From positions 558,001 to 622,000 of the forward strand of contig NW_026527302.1 of assembly GCF_022682495.2 (NCBI RefSeq): DNA of 64,000 nt, written 5' to 3'. Shown piece after piece: positions 33,601-47,300 of the stretch; within the stretch, counting starts at the first letter, position 1, and every line of letters begins with the position of its first letter. The notes beneath the pieces were generated by a model. It was not told where the DNA came from. It was given only the letters and a program-made list of their open reading frames with translations, and searched no databases. The DNA is from Desmodus rotundus. Its lineage: Eukaryota > Chordata > Mammalia > Chiroptera > Phyllostomidae. A program made the translations under genes and the position numbers.

Positions 33601-36600
33601 GGCGCCCAGAGCCCAAGTCCCGCCGGGCCACCTGGTCGACCCCGCAGCCACCGCACCCGGAGCACAAGTCCGGCCGGACCGGCTGGTCCACCACCGCGGC
33701 ACCCGCGCCCGGAGCACAAGACCCGCCGGGTCCCCTGGTCCACCCTGGCAGGCGCGCGCTGAGAGCCCACGTCCCGCCGGGCCACCTGGTCGACCCCCGC
33801 AGCCCCCGCGCCCCGAGCCCAAGTCCCGCCGGTCCACCTGGTCAACCCCGCGGGCCCGCGCCCGGAGCCCAAGTCCCTCCGGGCCACCTGGTCACCCCCG
33901 CAGCCACCGCACCCGGAGCACAAGTCCGGCCGGGCCGCATGGTCGACCCCCGCGGCACCCGCGCCCGGAGCCTAGGTCCCGCGGGGCCATCTAGTCCACA
34001 CACGCGGGCCCGGCGCCCAGAGCCCAAGTCCCGCCGGGCCACCTGGTCGACCCCCAGCCACCGCACCCGGAGCACAAGTCCCGCCGGGCCGGCTGGTCCA
34101 CCACCGCGGCACCCGCGCCCGGAGCACAAGTCCCGCCGGGCCCCCTGGTCCACCACGGCAGGCCCGCGCTCAGAGCCCACGTCCCGCCGGGCCACCTGGT
34201 CGACCCCCGCAGCCACCGCACCCGGAGCACAAGTCCCGCCGGGCCGGCTGGTCCACCACCGCGACCTCCGCGCCCGGAGCACAGGTCCCGCCGGGCCGGC
34301 TGGTCGACCCCCCCGGCCCTCGCCTTGAGGCTGAGTCCCGCCTGCACGGCTGATCCATCCACGCTGCCCTGGGCCCAGATGCTGATTCCAGGCAGGCCAT
34401 CTGCTCGAACCCAGCGGCCCCACACCCAGAGGGTGAGTTCCGCCCGGCCGGCTGGTCGACCCCCGCGGCCCGGGACCGGAGGCTGAGTCCAGCCTGCACG
34501 GCTGATCCAACCACGCTGACCAGCGCCCGGAAGCTGAGGCCGGCCGTGCCGGCTGGTCTACACCCGTGGCCCGCGCCCGGAGGCGGAGTCCCGCCGGGCC
34601 CCCTGGTCGACCCCCGCGGCACCCGCGCTGGGAGCCTAGGTCCCGCGGGGCCATCTAGTCCACACACGCGGGCCCGGCGCCCAGAGCCCAAGTCCAGCCG
34701 GGCCACCTGGTCGACCCCGCAGCCACCGCACCCGGAGCACAAGTCCCGCCGGGCCGGCTGGTCCACCACCGCGGCACCCGCGCCAGGAGCACAAGTCCCG
34801 CCGGGCCGGCTGGTCCACCACCGCGACCTCCGCGCTCGGATCACAGGTCCCGCCGGGCCCCCTGGTCCACCCCGTCAGGCGCGCGCTCAGAGCCCACGTC
34901 CCGCCGGGCCACCTGGTCAACCCCGCGGGCCCGCGCCCGGAGCCCAAGTCCCGCCGGTCCACCTGGTCACCCCCGCAGCCACCGCACCCGGAGCACAAGT
35001 CCCGCCGGGCCCGCTGGTCCACCACCGCGACCTCCGCGCCCGGAGCACAGGTCCCGCCGGGCCGGCTGGTCGACCCCCCCGGCCCTCGCCTTGAGGCTGA
35101 GTCCCGCCTGCACGGCTGATCCATCCACGCTGCCCTGGGCCCAGATGCTGATTCCAGGCAGGCCATCTGCTCGAACCCATCGGCCCCACACACAGAGGGT
35201 GAGTTCCGCCCGGCCGGCTGGTCGACCCCCGGAGCCCGGGACCGGAGGCTGAGTCCCGCCTGCACGGCTGATCCAACCACGCTGACCAGCGCCCGGAGGC
35301 TGAGGCCGGCCGTGCCGGCTGGTCTACACCCGTGGCCCGCGCCCGGAGGCTGAGTCCCGCCGGGCCGCCTGGTCGACCCCCGCGGCACCCGCGCCCGGAG
35401 CCTAGGTCCCGCGGGGCCATCTAGTCCACACACGCGGGCCTGGCGCCCAGAGCCCAAGTCCCACCGGGCCACCTGGTCGACCCCGCAGCCACCGCACCCG
35501 GAGCACAAGTCCGGCCGGGCCGGCTGGTCCACCACCGCGGCACCCGCGCCCCGAGCACAAGACCCGCCGGGCCCCCTGGTCCACCCCGGCAGGCGCGCGC
35601 TCAGAGCCCACGACCCGCCGGGCCACCTGGTCGACCCCCGAAGCCCCCCGCGACCCGAGCCCAAGTCCCGCCGGTCCACCTGGTCAACCCCGCGGGCCCG
35701 CGCCCGGAGCCCAAGTCCCGCCGGTCCACCTGGTCACCCCCGCAGCCACCGCACCTGGAGCACAAGTCCCGCCGGGCCGGCTGGTCCACCACCGCGACCT
35801 CCGCGCCCGGAGCACAGGTCCCGCCGGGCCGGCTGGTCGACCCCCCCGGCCCTCGCCTTGAGGCTGAGTCCCGCCTGCACGGCTGATCCATCCACGCTGC
35901 CCTGGGCCCAGATGCTGATTCCAGGCAGGCCATCTGCTCGAACCCAGCGGCCCCACACCCAGAGGGTGAGTTCCGCCCGGCCGGCTGGTCGACCCCCGCG
36001 GCCTGGGACCGGAGGCTGAGTCCCGCCTGCACGGCTGATCCAACCACGCTGAACAGCGCCCGGAGGCTGAGGCCGGCCGTGCCGGCTGGTCTACACCCGT
36101 GGCCCGCCCCCGGAGGCTGAGTCCCGCCGGGCCGCCTGGTCGACCCCCGCGGCACCCGCGCCCGGAGCCTAAGTCCCGCGGGGCCATCTAGTCCACACAC
36201 GCGGGCCCGGCGCCCAGAGCCCAAGTCCCGCCGGGCCACCTGGTCGACCCCGCAGCCACCGCACCCGGAGCACAAGTCGGGCCGGGCCGGCTGGTCCAGC
36301 ACCGCGGCACCCGCGCCCGGAGCACAAGAACCGCCCGGCCCCCTGGTCCACCACGGCAGGCGCGCGCTCAGAGCCCACGTCCCGACGGGCCACCTGGTCG
36401 ACCCCCGCAGCCCCCGCGCCCCGAGCCCAAGTCCCGCCGGTCCACCTGGTCACCCCCGCAGCCACCGCACCCGGAGCACAAGTCCCGCCGGGCCGGCTGG
36501 TCCACCACCGCGACCTCCGCGCCCGGAGCACAGGTCCCGCCGGGCCGGCTGGTCGACCCCCCCGGCCCTCGCCTTGAGGCTGAGTCCCGCCTGCACGCCT

Positions 36601-36858
36601 GATCCATGCACGCTGCACTGGGCCCAGATGCTGATTCCAGGCAGGCCATCTGCTCGAACCCAGCGGCCCCACACCCAGAGGGTGAGTTCCGCCCGGCCGG
36701 CTGGTCGACCCCCGCGGCCCGTGACCGGAGGCTGAGTCCCGCCTGCACGGCTGATCCAACCACGCTGACCAGCGCCCGGAGGCTGAGGCCGGCGGTGCCG
36801 GCTGGTCTACACCCGTGGCCCGCGCCCGGAGGCTGAGTCCCGCCGGGCCGCCTGGTCG
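30601..36858. repeat. Array interval S3-S4
   Basis: Minisatellite with seven D blocks (30946 to 36674). Compared with the S4-S5 interval it lacks 257 bp (about five units) around 32.77 kb and has 717 bp extra (14 units with one D block, at 34425) around 34.0-34.9 kb. The net 460 bp accounts exactly for 7,092 against 6,632 bp. At 32345-32363 a D block has been lost between two copies of GGCCGGCTGGTCGACCCCC. Confidence 0.88.
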
Positions 36859-37692
36859 AACCCCGCGTCCAGGAGCGTCTGCGGTCGGCGTCCGTGTAGC
36901 GTCGTCCCATCGCCCGACACGGCCCGCCTCGGGGTCGGCAGCTCCGGAACGTCCACGTGCCAACCACCTCAGGCGTTCCCCCACGAACGACCAGGGCCGT
37001 CGTTCGTTCGGTCCGTCCGTCCCCGCGGGCACCCGCGCGTGCTGGTCGACCCGTTCGGGCGCCCACACCGCCCTAGTAGTCCTGCAGGTGCAACCTCGGG
37101 CCCAGAGGCCGGGCACCGACACGCCGGCGCCACCGGCACGATCCCGCAAGCACCGCAGGCCTGCTGGAAGTCCAGCACGTGCGACGCGGCCAAATCGCGT
37201 CCCTCGTGGCTCCTGAAGGGACGAACGATATACAAACGGCCGCCAGGTGGCGCCCGACAACCGTCGCCAGCGTCAGCGGGACGAGGCCGCATCTCCCGGC
37301 GTCCAGGGAGACCCGCCGCCCGGCCGGAGCGCCGGTGCCGTCCCGGCACACCACGTCCGCCTCGGAGCTCCCGGCCTCCACGGCGCGACCGCGGCAGCGG
37401 TAGGGGGACTGGGAAAGAAGACCTTGGGCTCTCGGGCCGCGGCGGCCGGGTGACTGGCACGCGACAGAATTTCCCCAGAGTCGCCGGCGGGAGGGCGGGC
37501 GGGCGCCACCGGACCAGAGCGAGCTTCCACCCCCACGACCGTCTCCACCCCGATACCCTCGAAGCCGCCGCCGCCGCCTACAGAACGCAACCCACGAGGC
37601 GTCGGGAAGGGGCGGCAAGCGCCGCGGCGATGGCACGGGACCCGCGCCCCAGTCTAGGCGCGCGCCGGGGTGCGGGAACGCCTTGCTCCTAA
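36859..37692. promoter_or_regulatory. S4 core segment
   Basis: Layout and sequence are indistinguishable from S1 at the positions I compared: E-boxes 36954 and 37176, inverted repeat 36983-37007, CTCF motif 37237-37255, G4 37489-37503. The upstream D blocks (35191, 35958, 36674) keep the conserved 767/716-bp spacing. Confidence 0.8.
37237..37255 (+). promoter_or_regulatory. CTCF-type binding site in S4
   Basis: Identical 19-bp motif, same strand, 7,092 bp after the S3 site. Confidence 0.8.
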
Positions 37693-40600
37693 GTCCCTCC
37701 AGGCCAGATGGTCGACCCCCGCAGCCCCGCGCCAGGAGGCGGAGTACCGCCGAGCTGCCTCTTCGAGCCTCACAGCCCAGTGTCCTCAGGCTGAGTCCGA
37801 CCGTGCTGGCTGGTCGACCGCCGCGACCCCGAGCCCGGAGGCGGAGTCCCGCCGGGCCACCTGGTCCACGATAGCCAACCCCGCGCCCGGAGCACAGGTC
37901 CCGCCGGGCCGGCTGGTCGACCCCCCCGGCCCTCGCCTTGAGGCTGAGTCCAGCCTGCACGGCTGATCCATCCACGCTGCCCTGGGCCCAGATGCTGATT
38001 CCAGGCAGGCCATCTGCTCGAACCCAGCGGCCCCACACCCAGAGGGTGAGTTCCGCCCGGCCGGCTGGTCGACCCCCGTGGCCCGGGACCGGAGGCTGAG
38101 TCCCGCCTGCACGGCTGATCCAACCACGCTGACCAGCGCCCGGAGGCTGAGGCCGGCCGTGCCGGCTGGTCTACACCCGTGGCCCGCGCCCGGAGGCTGA
38201 GTCCCACCGGGCCGCCTGGTCGACCCCCGCGGCACCCGCGCCCGGAGCCTAGGTCCCGCGGGGCCATCTAGTCCACACACGCGGGCCCGGCGCCCAGAGC
38301 CCAAGTCCCGCCGGGCCACCTGGTCGACCCCCAGCCACCGCACCCGGAGCACAAGTCCCGCCGGGCCGGCTGGTCCACCAACGCGGCACCCGCGCCCGGA
38401 GCACAAGTCCCGCCGGGCCCCCTGGTCCACCACGGCAGGCGCGCACTCAGAGCCCACGTCCCGCCGGGCCACCTGGTCGACCCCCGCAGCCCCCGCGCCC
38501 CGAGCCCAAGTCCCGCGGGTCTACCTGGTCACCCCCGCAGCCCTCACCCGGAGCACAAGTCCCGCCGGGCCGGCTGGTCCACCACCGCGACCTCCGCGCC
38601 CGGATCACAGGTCCCGCCGGGCCCCCTGGTCCACCCCGTCAGGCGCGCGCTCAGAGCCCACGTCCCGCCGGGCCACCTGGTCAACCCCGCGGGCCCGCGC
38701 CCGGAGCCCAAGTCCCGCCGGTCCACCTGGTCACCCCCGCAGCCACCGCACCCGGAGCACAAGTCCCGCCGGGCCCGCTGGTCCACCACCGCGACCTCCG
38801 CGCCCGGAGCACAGGTCCCGCCGGGCCGGCTGTTCGACCCCCCCGGCCCTCGCCTTGAGGCTGAGTCCCGCCTGCACGGCTGATCCATCCACGCTGCCCT
38901 GGGCCCAGATGCTGATTCCAGGCAGGCCATCTGCTCGAACCCAGCGGCCCCACACCCAGAGGGTGAGTTCCGCCCGGCCGGCTGGTCGACCCCCGGAGCC
39001 CGGGCCCGGAGGCTGAGTCCCGCCTGCACGGCTGATCCAACCACGCTGACCAGCGCCCGTAGGCTGAGGCCGGCCGTGACGGCTGGTCTACACCCGTGGC
39101 CCGCGCCCGGAGGCTGAGTCCCACCAGGCCGCCTGGTCGACCCACGCGGCACCCGCGCCCGGAGCACAAGTCCCGCCGGTCCACCTGGTCACCCCCGCAG
39201 CCACCGCACCCGGAGCACAAGTCCCGCCGGGCCGGCTGGTCCACCACCGCGGCACCCGCGCCCGGAGCACAAGTCCCGCCGGGCCCCCTGGTCCACCACG
39301 GCAGGCGCGCACTCAGAGCCCACGTCCCTCCGGGCCACCTGGTCGACCCCCGCAGCCACCGCACCCGGAGCACAAGTCCCGCCGGGCCGGCTGGTCCACC
39401 ACCGCGACCTCCGCGCCCGGAGCACAGGTCCCGCCGGGCCGGCTGGTCGACCCCCGCGGCTCGGGACCGGAGGCTGAGTCCCGCCTGCACGGCTGATACA
39501 ACCACGCTGACCAGCGCCCGGAGGCTGAGGCCGGCCGTGCCGGCTGGTCTACACCCGTGGCCCGCGCCCAGAGGCTGAGTCCCGCCGGGCCGCCTGGTCG
39601 ACCCCGGCGGCACCCGCGCCCGGAGCCTAGGTCCCGCGGGGCCATCTAGTCCACACACGCGGGCCCGGCGCCCAGAGCCCAAGTCCCGCCGGGCCACCTG
39701 GTCGACCCCGCAGCCACCGCACCCGGAGCACAAGTCCGGCCGGGCCGGCTGGTCCACCACCGCGGCACCCGCGCCCGGAGCACAAGACCCGCCGGGTCCC
39801 CTGGTCCACCCTGGCAGGCGCGCGCTGAGAGCCCACGTCCCGCCGGGCCACCTGGTCGACCCCCGCAGCCCCCGCGCCCCGAGCCCAAGTCCCGCCGGTC
39901 CACCTGGTCAACCCCGCGGGCCCGCGCCCGGAGCCCAAGTCCCTCCGGTCCACCTGGTCACCCCCGCAGCCACCGCACCCGGAGCACAAGTCCGGCCGGG
40001 CCGCCTGGTCGACCCCCGCGGCACCCGCGCCCGGAGCCTAGGTCCCGCGGGGCCATCTAGTCCACACACGCGGGCCTGGCGCCCAGAGCCCAAGTCCCGC
40101 CGGGCCACCTGGTCGACCCCCGCAGCCACCGCACCCGGAGCACAAGTCCCGCCGGGCCGGCTGGTCCACCACCGCGACCTCCGCGCCCGGAGCATAGGTC
40201 CCGCCGGGCCGGCTGGTCGACCCCCGCAGCCCCCCGCGACCCGAGTCCAAGTCCCGCCGGTCCACCTGGTCAACCCCGCGGGCCCGCGCCCGGAGCCCAA
40301 GTCCCGCCGGTCCACCTGGTCACCCCCGCAGCCACCGCACCCGGAGCACAAGTCCCGCCGGGCCGGCTGGTCCACCACCGCGGCACCCGCGCCCGGAGCA
40401 CAAGTCCCGCCGGGCCCCCTGGTCCACCACGGCAGGCGCGCGCTCAGAGCCCACGTCCCTCCGGGCCACCTGGTCGACCCCCGCAGCCACCGCACCCGGA
40501 GCACAAGTCCGGCCGGGCCGGCTGGTCCACCACCGCGACCTCCGCGCCCGGAGCACATGTCCCGCCGGGCCGGCTGGTCGACCCCCCCGGCCCTCGCCTT

Positions 40601-43490
40601 GAGGCTGAGTCCCGCCTGCACGGCTGATCCATCCACGCTGCTCTGGGCCCAGATGCTGATTCCAGGCAGGCCATCTGCTCGAACCCAGCGGCCCCACACC
40701 CAGAGGGTGAGTTCCGCCCGGCCGGCTGGTCGACCCCCGCGGCCCGGGACCGGAGGCTGAGTCCCGCCTGCACGGCTGATACAACCACGCTGACCAGCGC
40801 CCGGAGGCTGAGGCCGACCGTGCCGGCTGGTCTACACCCGTGGCCCGCGCCCAGAGGCTGAGTCCCGCCGGGCCGCCTGGTCGACCCCGGCGGCACTCGC
40901 GCCCGGAGCCTAGGTCCCGCGGGGCCATCTAGTCCACACACGCGGGCCCGGCGCCCAGAGCCCAAGTCCCGCCGGGCCACCTGGTCGACCCCGCAGCCAC
41001 CGCACCCGGAGCACAAGTCCGGCCGGACCGGCTGGTCCACCACCGCGGCACCCGCGCCCGGAGCACAAGACCCGCCGGGTCCCCTGGTCCACCCTGGCAG
41101 GCGCGCGCTGAGAGCCCACGTCCCGCCGGGCCACCTGGTCGACCCCCGCAGCCCCCGCGCCCCGAGCCCAAGTCCCGCCGGTCCACCTGGTCAACCCCGC
41201 GGGCCCGCGCCCGGAGCCCAAGTCCCTCCGGGCCACCTGGTCACCCCCGCAGCCACCGCACCCGGAGCACAAGTCCGGCCGGGCCGCATGGTCGACCCCA
41301 GCGGCACCCGCGCCCGGAGCCTAGGTCCCGCGGGGCCATCTAGTCCACACACGCGGGCGCGGCGCCCAGAGCCCAAGTCCCGCCGGGCCACCTGGTCGAC
41401 CCCCAGCCACCGCACCCGGAGCACAAGTCCCGCCGGGCCGGCTGGTCCACCACCGCGACCTCCGCGCTCGGATCACAGGTCCCGCCGGGCCCCCTGGTCC
41501 ACCCCGTCAGGCGCGCGCTCAGAGCCCACGTCCCGCCGGGCCACCTGGTCAACCCCGCGGGCCCGCGCCCGGAGCCCAAGTCCCGCCGGTCCACCTGGTC
41601 ACCCCCGCAGCCACCGCACCCGGAGCACAAGTCCCGCCGGGCCCGCTGGTCCACCACCGCGACCTCCGCGCCCGGAGCACAGGTCCCGCCGGGCCGGCTG
41701 GTCGACCCCCCCGGCCCTCGCCTTGAGGCTGAGTCCCGCCTGCACGGCTGATCCATCCACGCTGCCCTGGGCCCAGATGCTGATTCCAGGCAGGCCATCT
41801 GCTCGAACCCATCGGCCCCACACACAGAGGGTGAGTTCCGCCCGGCCGGCTGGTCGACCCCCGGAGCCCGGGACCGGAGGCTGAGTCCCGCCTGCACGGC
41901 TGATCCAACCACGCTGACCAGCGCCCGGAGGCTGAGGCCGGCCGTGCCGGCTGGTCTACACCCGTGGCCCGCGCCCGGAGGCTGAGTCCCGCCGGGCCGC
42001 CTGGTCGACCCCCGCGGCACCCGCGCCCGGAGCCTAGGTCCCGCGGGGCCATCTAGTCCACACACGCGGGCCTGGCGCCCAGAGCCCAAGTCCCACCGGG
42101 CCACCTGGTCGACCCCGCAGCCACCGCACCCGGAGCACAAGTCCGGCCGGGCCGGCTGGTCCACCACCGCGGCACCCGCGCCCCGAGCACAAGACCCGCC
42201 GGGCCCCCTGGTCCACCCCGGCAGGCGCGCGCTCAGAGCCCACGACCCGCCGGGCCACCTGGTCGACCCCCGAAGCCCCCCGCGACCCGAGCCCAAGTCC
42301 CGCCGGTCCACCTGGTCAACCCCGCGGGCCCGCGCCCGGAGCCCAAGTCCCGCCGGTCCACCTGGTCACCCCCGCAGCCACCGCACCTGGAGCACAAGTC
42401 CCGCCGGGCCGGCTGGTCCACCACCGCGACCTCCGCGCCCGGAGCACAGGTCCCGCCGGGCCGGCTGGTCGACCCCCCCGGCCCTCGCCTTGAGGCTGAG
42501 TCCCGCCTGCACGGCTGATCCATCCACGCTGCCCTGGGCCCAGATGCTGATTCCAGGCAGGCCATCTGCTCGAACCCAGCGGCCCCACACCCAGAGGGTG
42601 AGTTCCGCCCGGCCGGCTGGTCGACCCCCGCGGCCTGGGACCGGAGGCTGAGTCCCGCCTGCACGGCTGATCCAACCACGCTGATCAGCGCCCGGAGGCT
42701 GAGGCCGGCCGTGCCGGCTGGTCTACACCCGTGGCCCGCCCCCGGAGGCTGAGTCCCGCCGGGCCGCCTGGTCGACCCCCGCGGCACCCGCGCCCGGAGC
42801 CTAAGTCCCGCGGGGCCATCTAGTCCACACACGCGGGCCCGGCGCCCAGAGCCCAAGTCCCGCCGGGCCACCTGGTCGACCCCGCAGCCACCGCACCCGG
42901 AGCACAAGTCGGGCCGGGCCGGCTGGTCCAGCACCGCGGCACCCGCGCCCGGAGCACAAGAACCGCCCGGCCCCCTGGTCCACCACGGCAGGCGCGCGCT
43001 CAGAGCCCACGTCCCGACGGGCCACCTGGTCGACCCCCGCAGCCCCCGCGCCCCGAGCCCAAGTCCCGCCGGTCCACCTGGTCACCCCCGCAGCCACCGC
43101 ACCCGGAGCACAAGTCCCGCCGGGCCGGCTGGTCCACCACCGAGACCTCCGCGCCCGGAGCACAGGTCCCGCCGGGCCGGCTGGTCGACCCCCCCGGCCC
43201 TCGCCTTGAGGCTGAGTCCCGCCTGCACGCCTGATACATGCACGCTGCACTGGGCCCAGATGCTGATTCCAGGCAGGCCATCTGCTCGAACCCAGCGGCC
43301 CCACACCCAGAGGGTGAGTTCCGCCCGGCCGGCTGGTCGACCCCCGCGGCCCGTGACCGGAGGCTGAGTCCCGCCTGCACGGCTGATCCAACCACGCTGA
43401 CCAGCGCCCGGAGGCTGAGGCCGGCGGTGCCGGCTGGTCTACACCCGTGGCCCGCGCCCGGAGGCTGAGTCCCGCCGGGCCGCCTGGTCG
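37693..43490. repeat. Array interval S4-S5, standard 6.6-kb unit
   Basis: Minisatellite with six D blocks (38038, 38955, 40699, 41823, 42590, 43306). Apart from the 49-50 kb indel cluster, landmarks recur 6,632 bp later in the next interval. Shared private variants include CCCACCAGGCC near 39120/45752, CGGCACTCGCG near 40893/47525 and CCCCAGCGGC near 41296/47928. I treat this as the reference form of the unit. Nothing but repeats is visible. Confidence 0.9.
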
Positions 43491-44324
43491 AACCCCGCGT
43501 CCAGGAGCGTCTGCGGTCGGCGTCCGTGTAGCGTCGTCCCATCGCCCGACACGGCCCGCCTCGGGGTCGGCAGCTCCGGAACGTCCACGTGCCAACCACC
43601 TCAGGCGTTCCCCCACGAACGACCAGGGCCGTCGTTCGTTCGGTCCGTCCGTCCCCGCGGGCACCCGCGCGTGCTGGTCGACCCGTTCGGGCGCCCACAC
43701 CGCCCTAGTAGTCCTGCAGGTGCAACCTCGGGCCCAGAGGCCGGGCACCGACACGCCGGCGCCACCGGCACGATCCCTCAAGCACCGCAGGCCTGCTGGA
43801 AGTCCAGCACGTGCGACGCGGCCAAATCGCGTCCCTCGTGGCTCCTGAAGGGACGAACGATATACAAACGGCCGCCAGGTGGCGCCCGACAACCGTCGCC
43901 AGCGTCAGCGGGACGAGGCCGCATCTCCCGGCGTCCAGGGAGACCCGCCGCCCGGCCGGAGCGCCGGTGCCGTCCCGGCACACCACGTCCGCCTCGGAGC
44001 TCCCGGCCTCCACGGCGCGACCGCGGCAGCGGTAGGGGGACTGGGAAAGAAGACCTTGGGCTCTCGGGCCGCGGCGGCCGGGTGACTGGCACGCGACAGA
44101 ATTTCCCCAGAGTCGCCGGCGGGAGGGCGGGCGGGCGCCACCGGACCAGAGCGAGCTTCCACCCCCACGACCGTCTCCACCCCGATACCCTCGAAGCCGC
44201 CGCCGCCGCCTACAGAACGCAACCCACGAGGCGTCGGGAAGGGGCGGCAAGCGCCGCGGCGATGGCACGGGACCCGCGCCCCAGTCTAGGCGCGCGCCGG
44301 GGTGCGGGAACGCCTTGCTCCTAA
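43491..44324. promoter_or_regulatory. S5 core segment
   Basis: Layout as S1: E-boxes 43586 and 43808, inverted repeat 43615-43639, CTCF motif 43869-43887, G4 44121-44135. It has a private G to T change at 43778 (GATCCCTCAAG against GATCCCGCAAG). S6 lacks this change, so it arose after the S5-S6 duplication or was lost by conversion in S6. Confidence 0.8.
43869..43887 (+). promoter_or_regulatory. CTCF-type binding site in S5
   Basis: Identical motif on the same strand, 6,632 bp after the S4 site. Confidence 0.8.
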
Positions 44325-47300
44325 GTCCCTCCAGGCCAGATGGTCGACCCCCGCAGCCCCGCGCCAGGAGGCGGAGTACCGCCGAGCTGCCTCTTCGAGC
44401 CTCACAGCCCAGTGTCCTCAGGCTGAGTCCGACCGTGCTGGCTGGTCGACCGCCGCGACCCCGAGCCCGGAGGCGGAGTCCCGCCGGGCCACCTGGTCCA
44501 CGATAGGCAACCCCGCGCCCGGAGCACAGGTCCCGCCGGGCCGGCTGGTCGACCCCCCCGGCCCTCGCCTTGAGGCTGAGTCCAGCCTGCACGGCTGATC
44601 CATCCACGCTGCCCTGGGCCCAGATGCTGATTCCAGGCAGGCCATCTGCTCGAACCCAGCGGCCCCACACCCAGAGGGTGAGTTCCGCCCGGCCGGCTGG
44701 TCGACCCCCGTGGCCCGGGACCGGAGGCTGAGTCCCGCCTGCACGGCTGATCCAACCACGCTGACCAGCGCCCGGAGGCTGAGGCCGGCCGTGCCGGCTG
44801 GTCTACACCCGTGGCCCGCGCCCGGAGGCTGAGTCCCACCGGGCCGCCTGGTCGACCCCGGCGGCACCCGCGCCCGGAGCCTAGGTCCCGCGGGGCCATC
44901 TAGTCCACACACGCGGGCCCGGCGCCCAGAGCCCAAGTCCCGCCGGGCCACCTGGTCGACCCCCAGCCACCGCACCCGGAGCACAAGTCCCGCCGGGCCG
45001 GCTGGTCCACCAACGCGGCACCCGCGCCCGGAGCACAAGTCCCGCCGGGCCCCCTGGTCCACCACGGCAGGCGCGCACTCAGAGCCCACGTCCCGCCGGG
45101 CCACCTGGTCGACCCCCGCAGCCCCCGCGCCCCGAGCCCAAGTCCCGCGGGTCTACCTGGTCACCCCCGCAGCCCTCACCCGGAGCACAAGTCCCGCCGG
45201 GCCGGCTGGTCCACCACCGCGACCTCCGCGCCCGGATCACAGGTCCCGCCGGGCCCCCTGGTCCACCCCGTCAGGCGCGCGCTCAGAGCCCACGTCCCGC
45301 CGGGCCACCTGGTCAACCCCGCGGGCCCGCGCCCGGAGCCCAAGTCCCGCCGGTCCACCTGGTCACCCCCGCAGCCACCGCACCCGGAGCACAAGTCCCG
45401 CCGGGCCCGCTGGTCCACCACCGCGACCTCCGCGCCCGGAGCACAGGTCCCGCCGGGCCGGCTGTTCGACCCCCCCGGCCCTCGCCTTGAGGCTGAGTCC
45501 CGCCTGCACGGCTGATCCATCCACGCTGCCCTGGGCCCAGATGCTGATTCCAGGCAGGCCATCTGCTCGAACCCAGCGGCCCCACACCCAGAGGGTGAGT
45601 TCCGCCCGGCCGGCTGGTCGACCCCCGGAGCCCGGGCCCGGAGGCTGAGTCCCGCCTGCACGGCTGATCCAACCACGCTGACCAGCGCCCGTAGGCTGAG
45701 GCCGGCCGTGACGGCTGGTCTACACCCGTGGCCCGCGCCCGGAGGCTGAGTCCCACCAGGCCGCCTGGTCGACCCACGCGGCACCCGCGCCCGGAGCACA
45801 AGTCCCGCCGGTCCACCTGGTCACCCCCGCAGCCACCGCACCCGGAGCACAAGTCCCGCCGGGCCGGCTGGTCCACCACCGCGGCACCCGCGCCCGGAGC
45901 ACAAGTCCCGCCGGGCCCCCTGGTCCACCACGGCAGGCGCGCACTCAGAGCCCACGTCCCTCCGGGCCACCTGGTCGACCCCCGCAGCCACCGCACCCGG
46001 AGCACAAGTCCCGCCGGGCCGGCTGGTCCACCACCGCGACCTCCGCGCCCGGAGCACAGGTCCCGCCGGGCCGGCTGGTCGACCCCCGCGGCTCGGGACC
46101 GGAGGCTGAGTCCCGCCTGCACGGCTGATACAACCACGCTGACCAGCGCCCGGAGGCTGAGGCCGGCCGTGCCGGCTGGTCTACACCCGTGGCCCGCGCC
46201 CAGAGGCTGAGTCCCGCCGGGCCGCCTGGTCGACCCCGGCGGCACCCGCGCCCGGAGCCTAGGTCCCGCGGGGCCATCTAGTCCACACACGCGGGCCCGG
46301 CGCCCAGAGCCCAAGTCCCGCCGGGCCACCTGGTCGACCCCGCAGCCACCGCACCCGGAGCACAAGTCCGGCCGGGCCGGCTGGTCCACCACCGCGGCAC
46401 CCGCGCCCGGAGCACAAGACCCGCCGGGTCCCCTGGTCCACCCTGGCAGGCGCGCGCTGAGAGCCCACGTCCCGCCGGGCCACCTGGTCGACCCCCGCAG
46501 CCCCCGCGCCCCGAGCCCAAGTCCCGCCGGTCCACCTGGTCAACCCCGCGGGCCCGCGCCCGGAGCCCAAGTCCCTCCGGTCCACCTGGTCACCCCCGCA
46601 GCCACCGCACCCGGAGCACAAGTCCGGCCGGGCCGCCTGGTCGACCCCCGCGGCACCCGCGCCCGGAGCCTAGGTCCCGCGGGGCCATCTAGTCCACACA
46701 CGCGGGCCTGGCGCCCAGAGCCCAAGTCCCGCCGGGCCACCTGGTCGACCCCCGCAGCCACCGCACCCGGAGCACAAGTCCCGCCGGGCCGGCTGGTCCA
46801 CCACCGCGACCTCCGCGCCCGGAGCATAGGTCCCGCCGGGCCGGCTGGTCGACCCCCGCAGCCCCCCGCGACCCGAGTCCAAGTCCCGCCGGTCCACCTG
46901 GTCAACCCCGCGGGCCCGCGCCCGGAGCCCAAGTCCCGCCGGTCCACCTGGTCACCCCCGCAGCCACCGCACCCGGAGCACAAGTCCCGCCGGGCCGGCT
47001 GGTCCACCACCGCGGCACCCGCGCCCGGAGCACAAGTCCCGCCGGGCCCCCTGGTCCACCACGGCAGGCGCGCGCTCAGAGCCCACGTCCCTCCGGGCCA
47101 CCTGGTCGACCCCCGCAGCCACCGCACCCGGAGCACAAGTCCGGCCGGGCCGGCTGGTCCACCACCGCGACCTCCGCGCCCGGAGCACATGTCCCGCCGG
47201 GCCGGCTGGTCGACCCCCCCGGCCCTCGCCTTGAGGCTGAGTCCCGCCTGCACGGCTGATCCATCCACGCTGCTCTGGGCCCAGATGCTGATTCCAGGCA

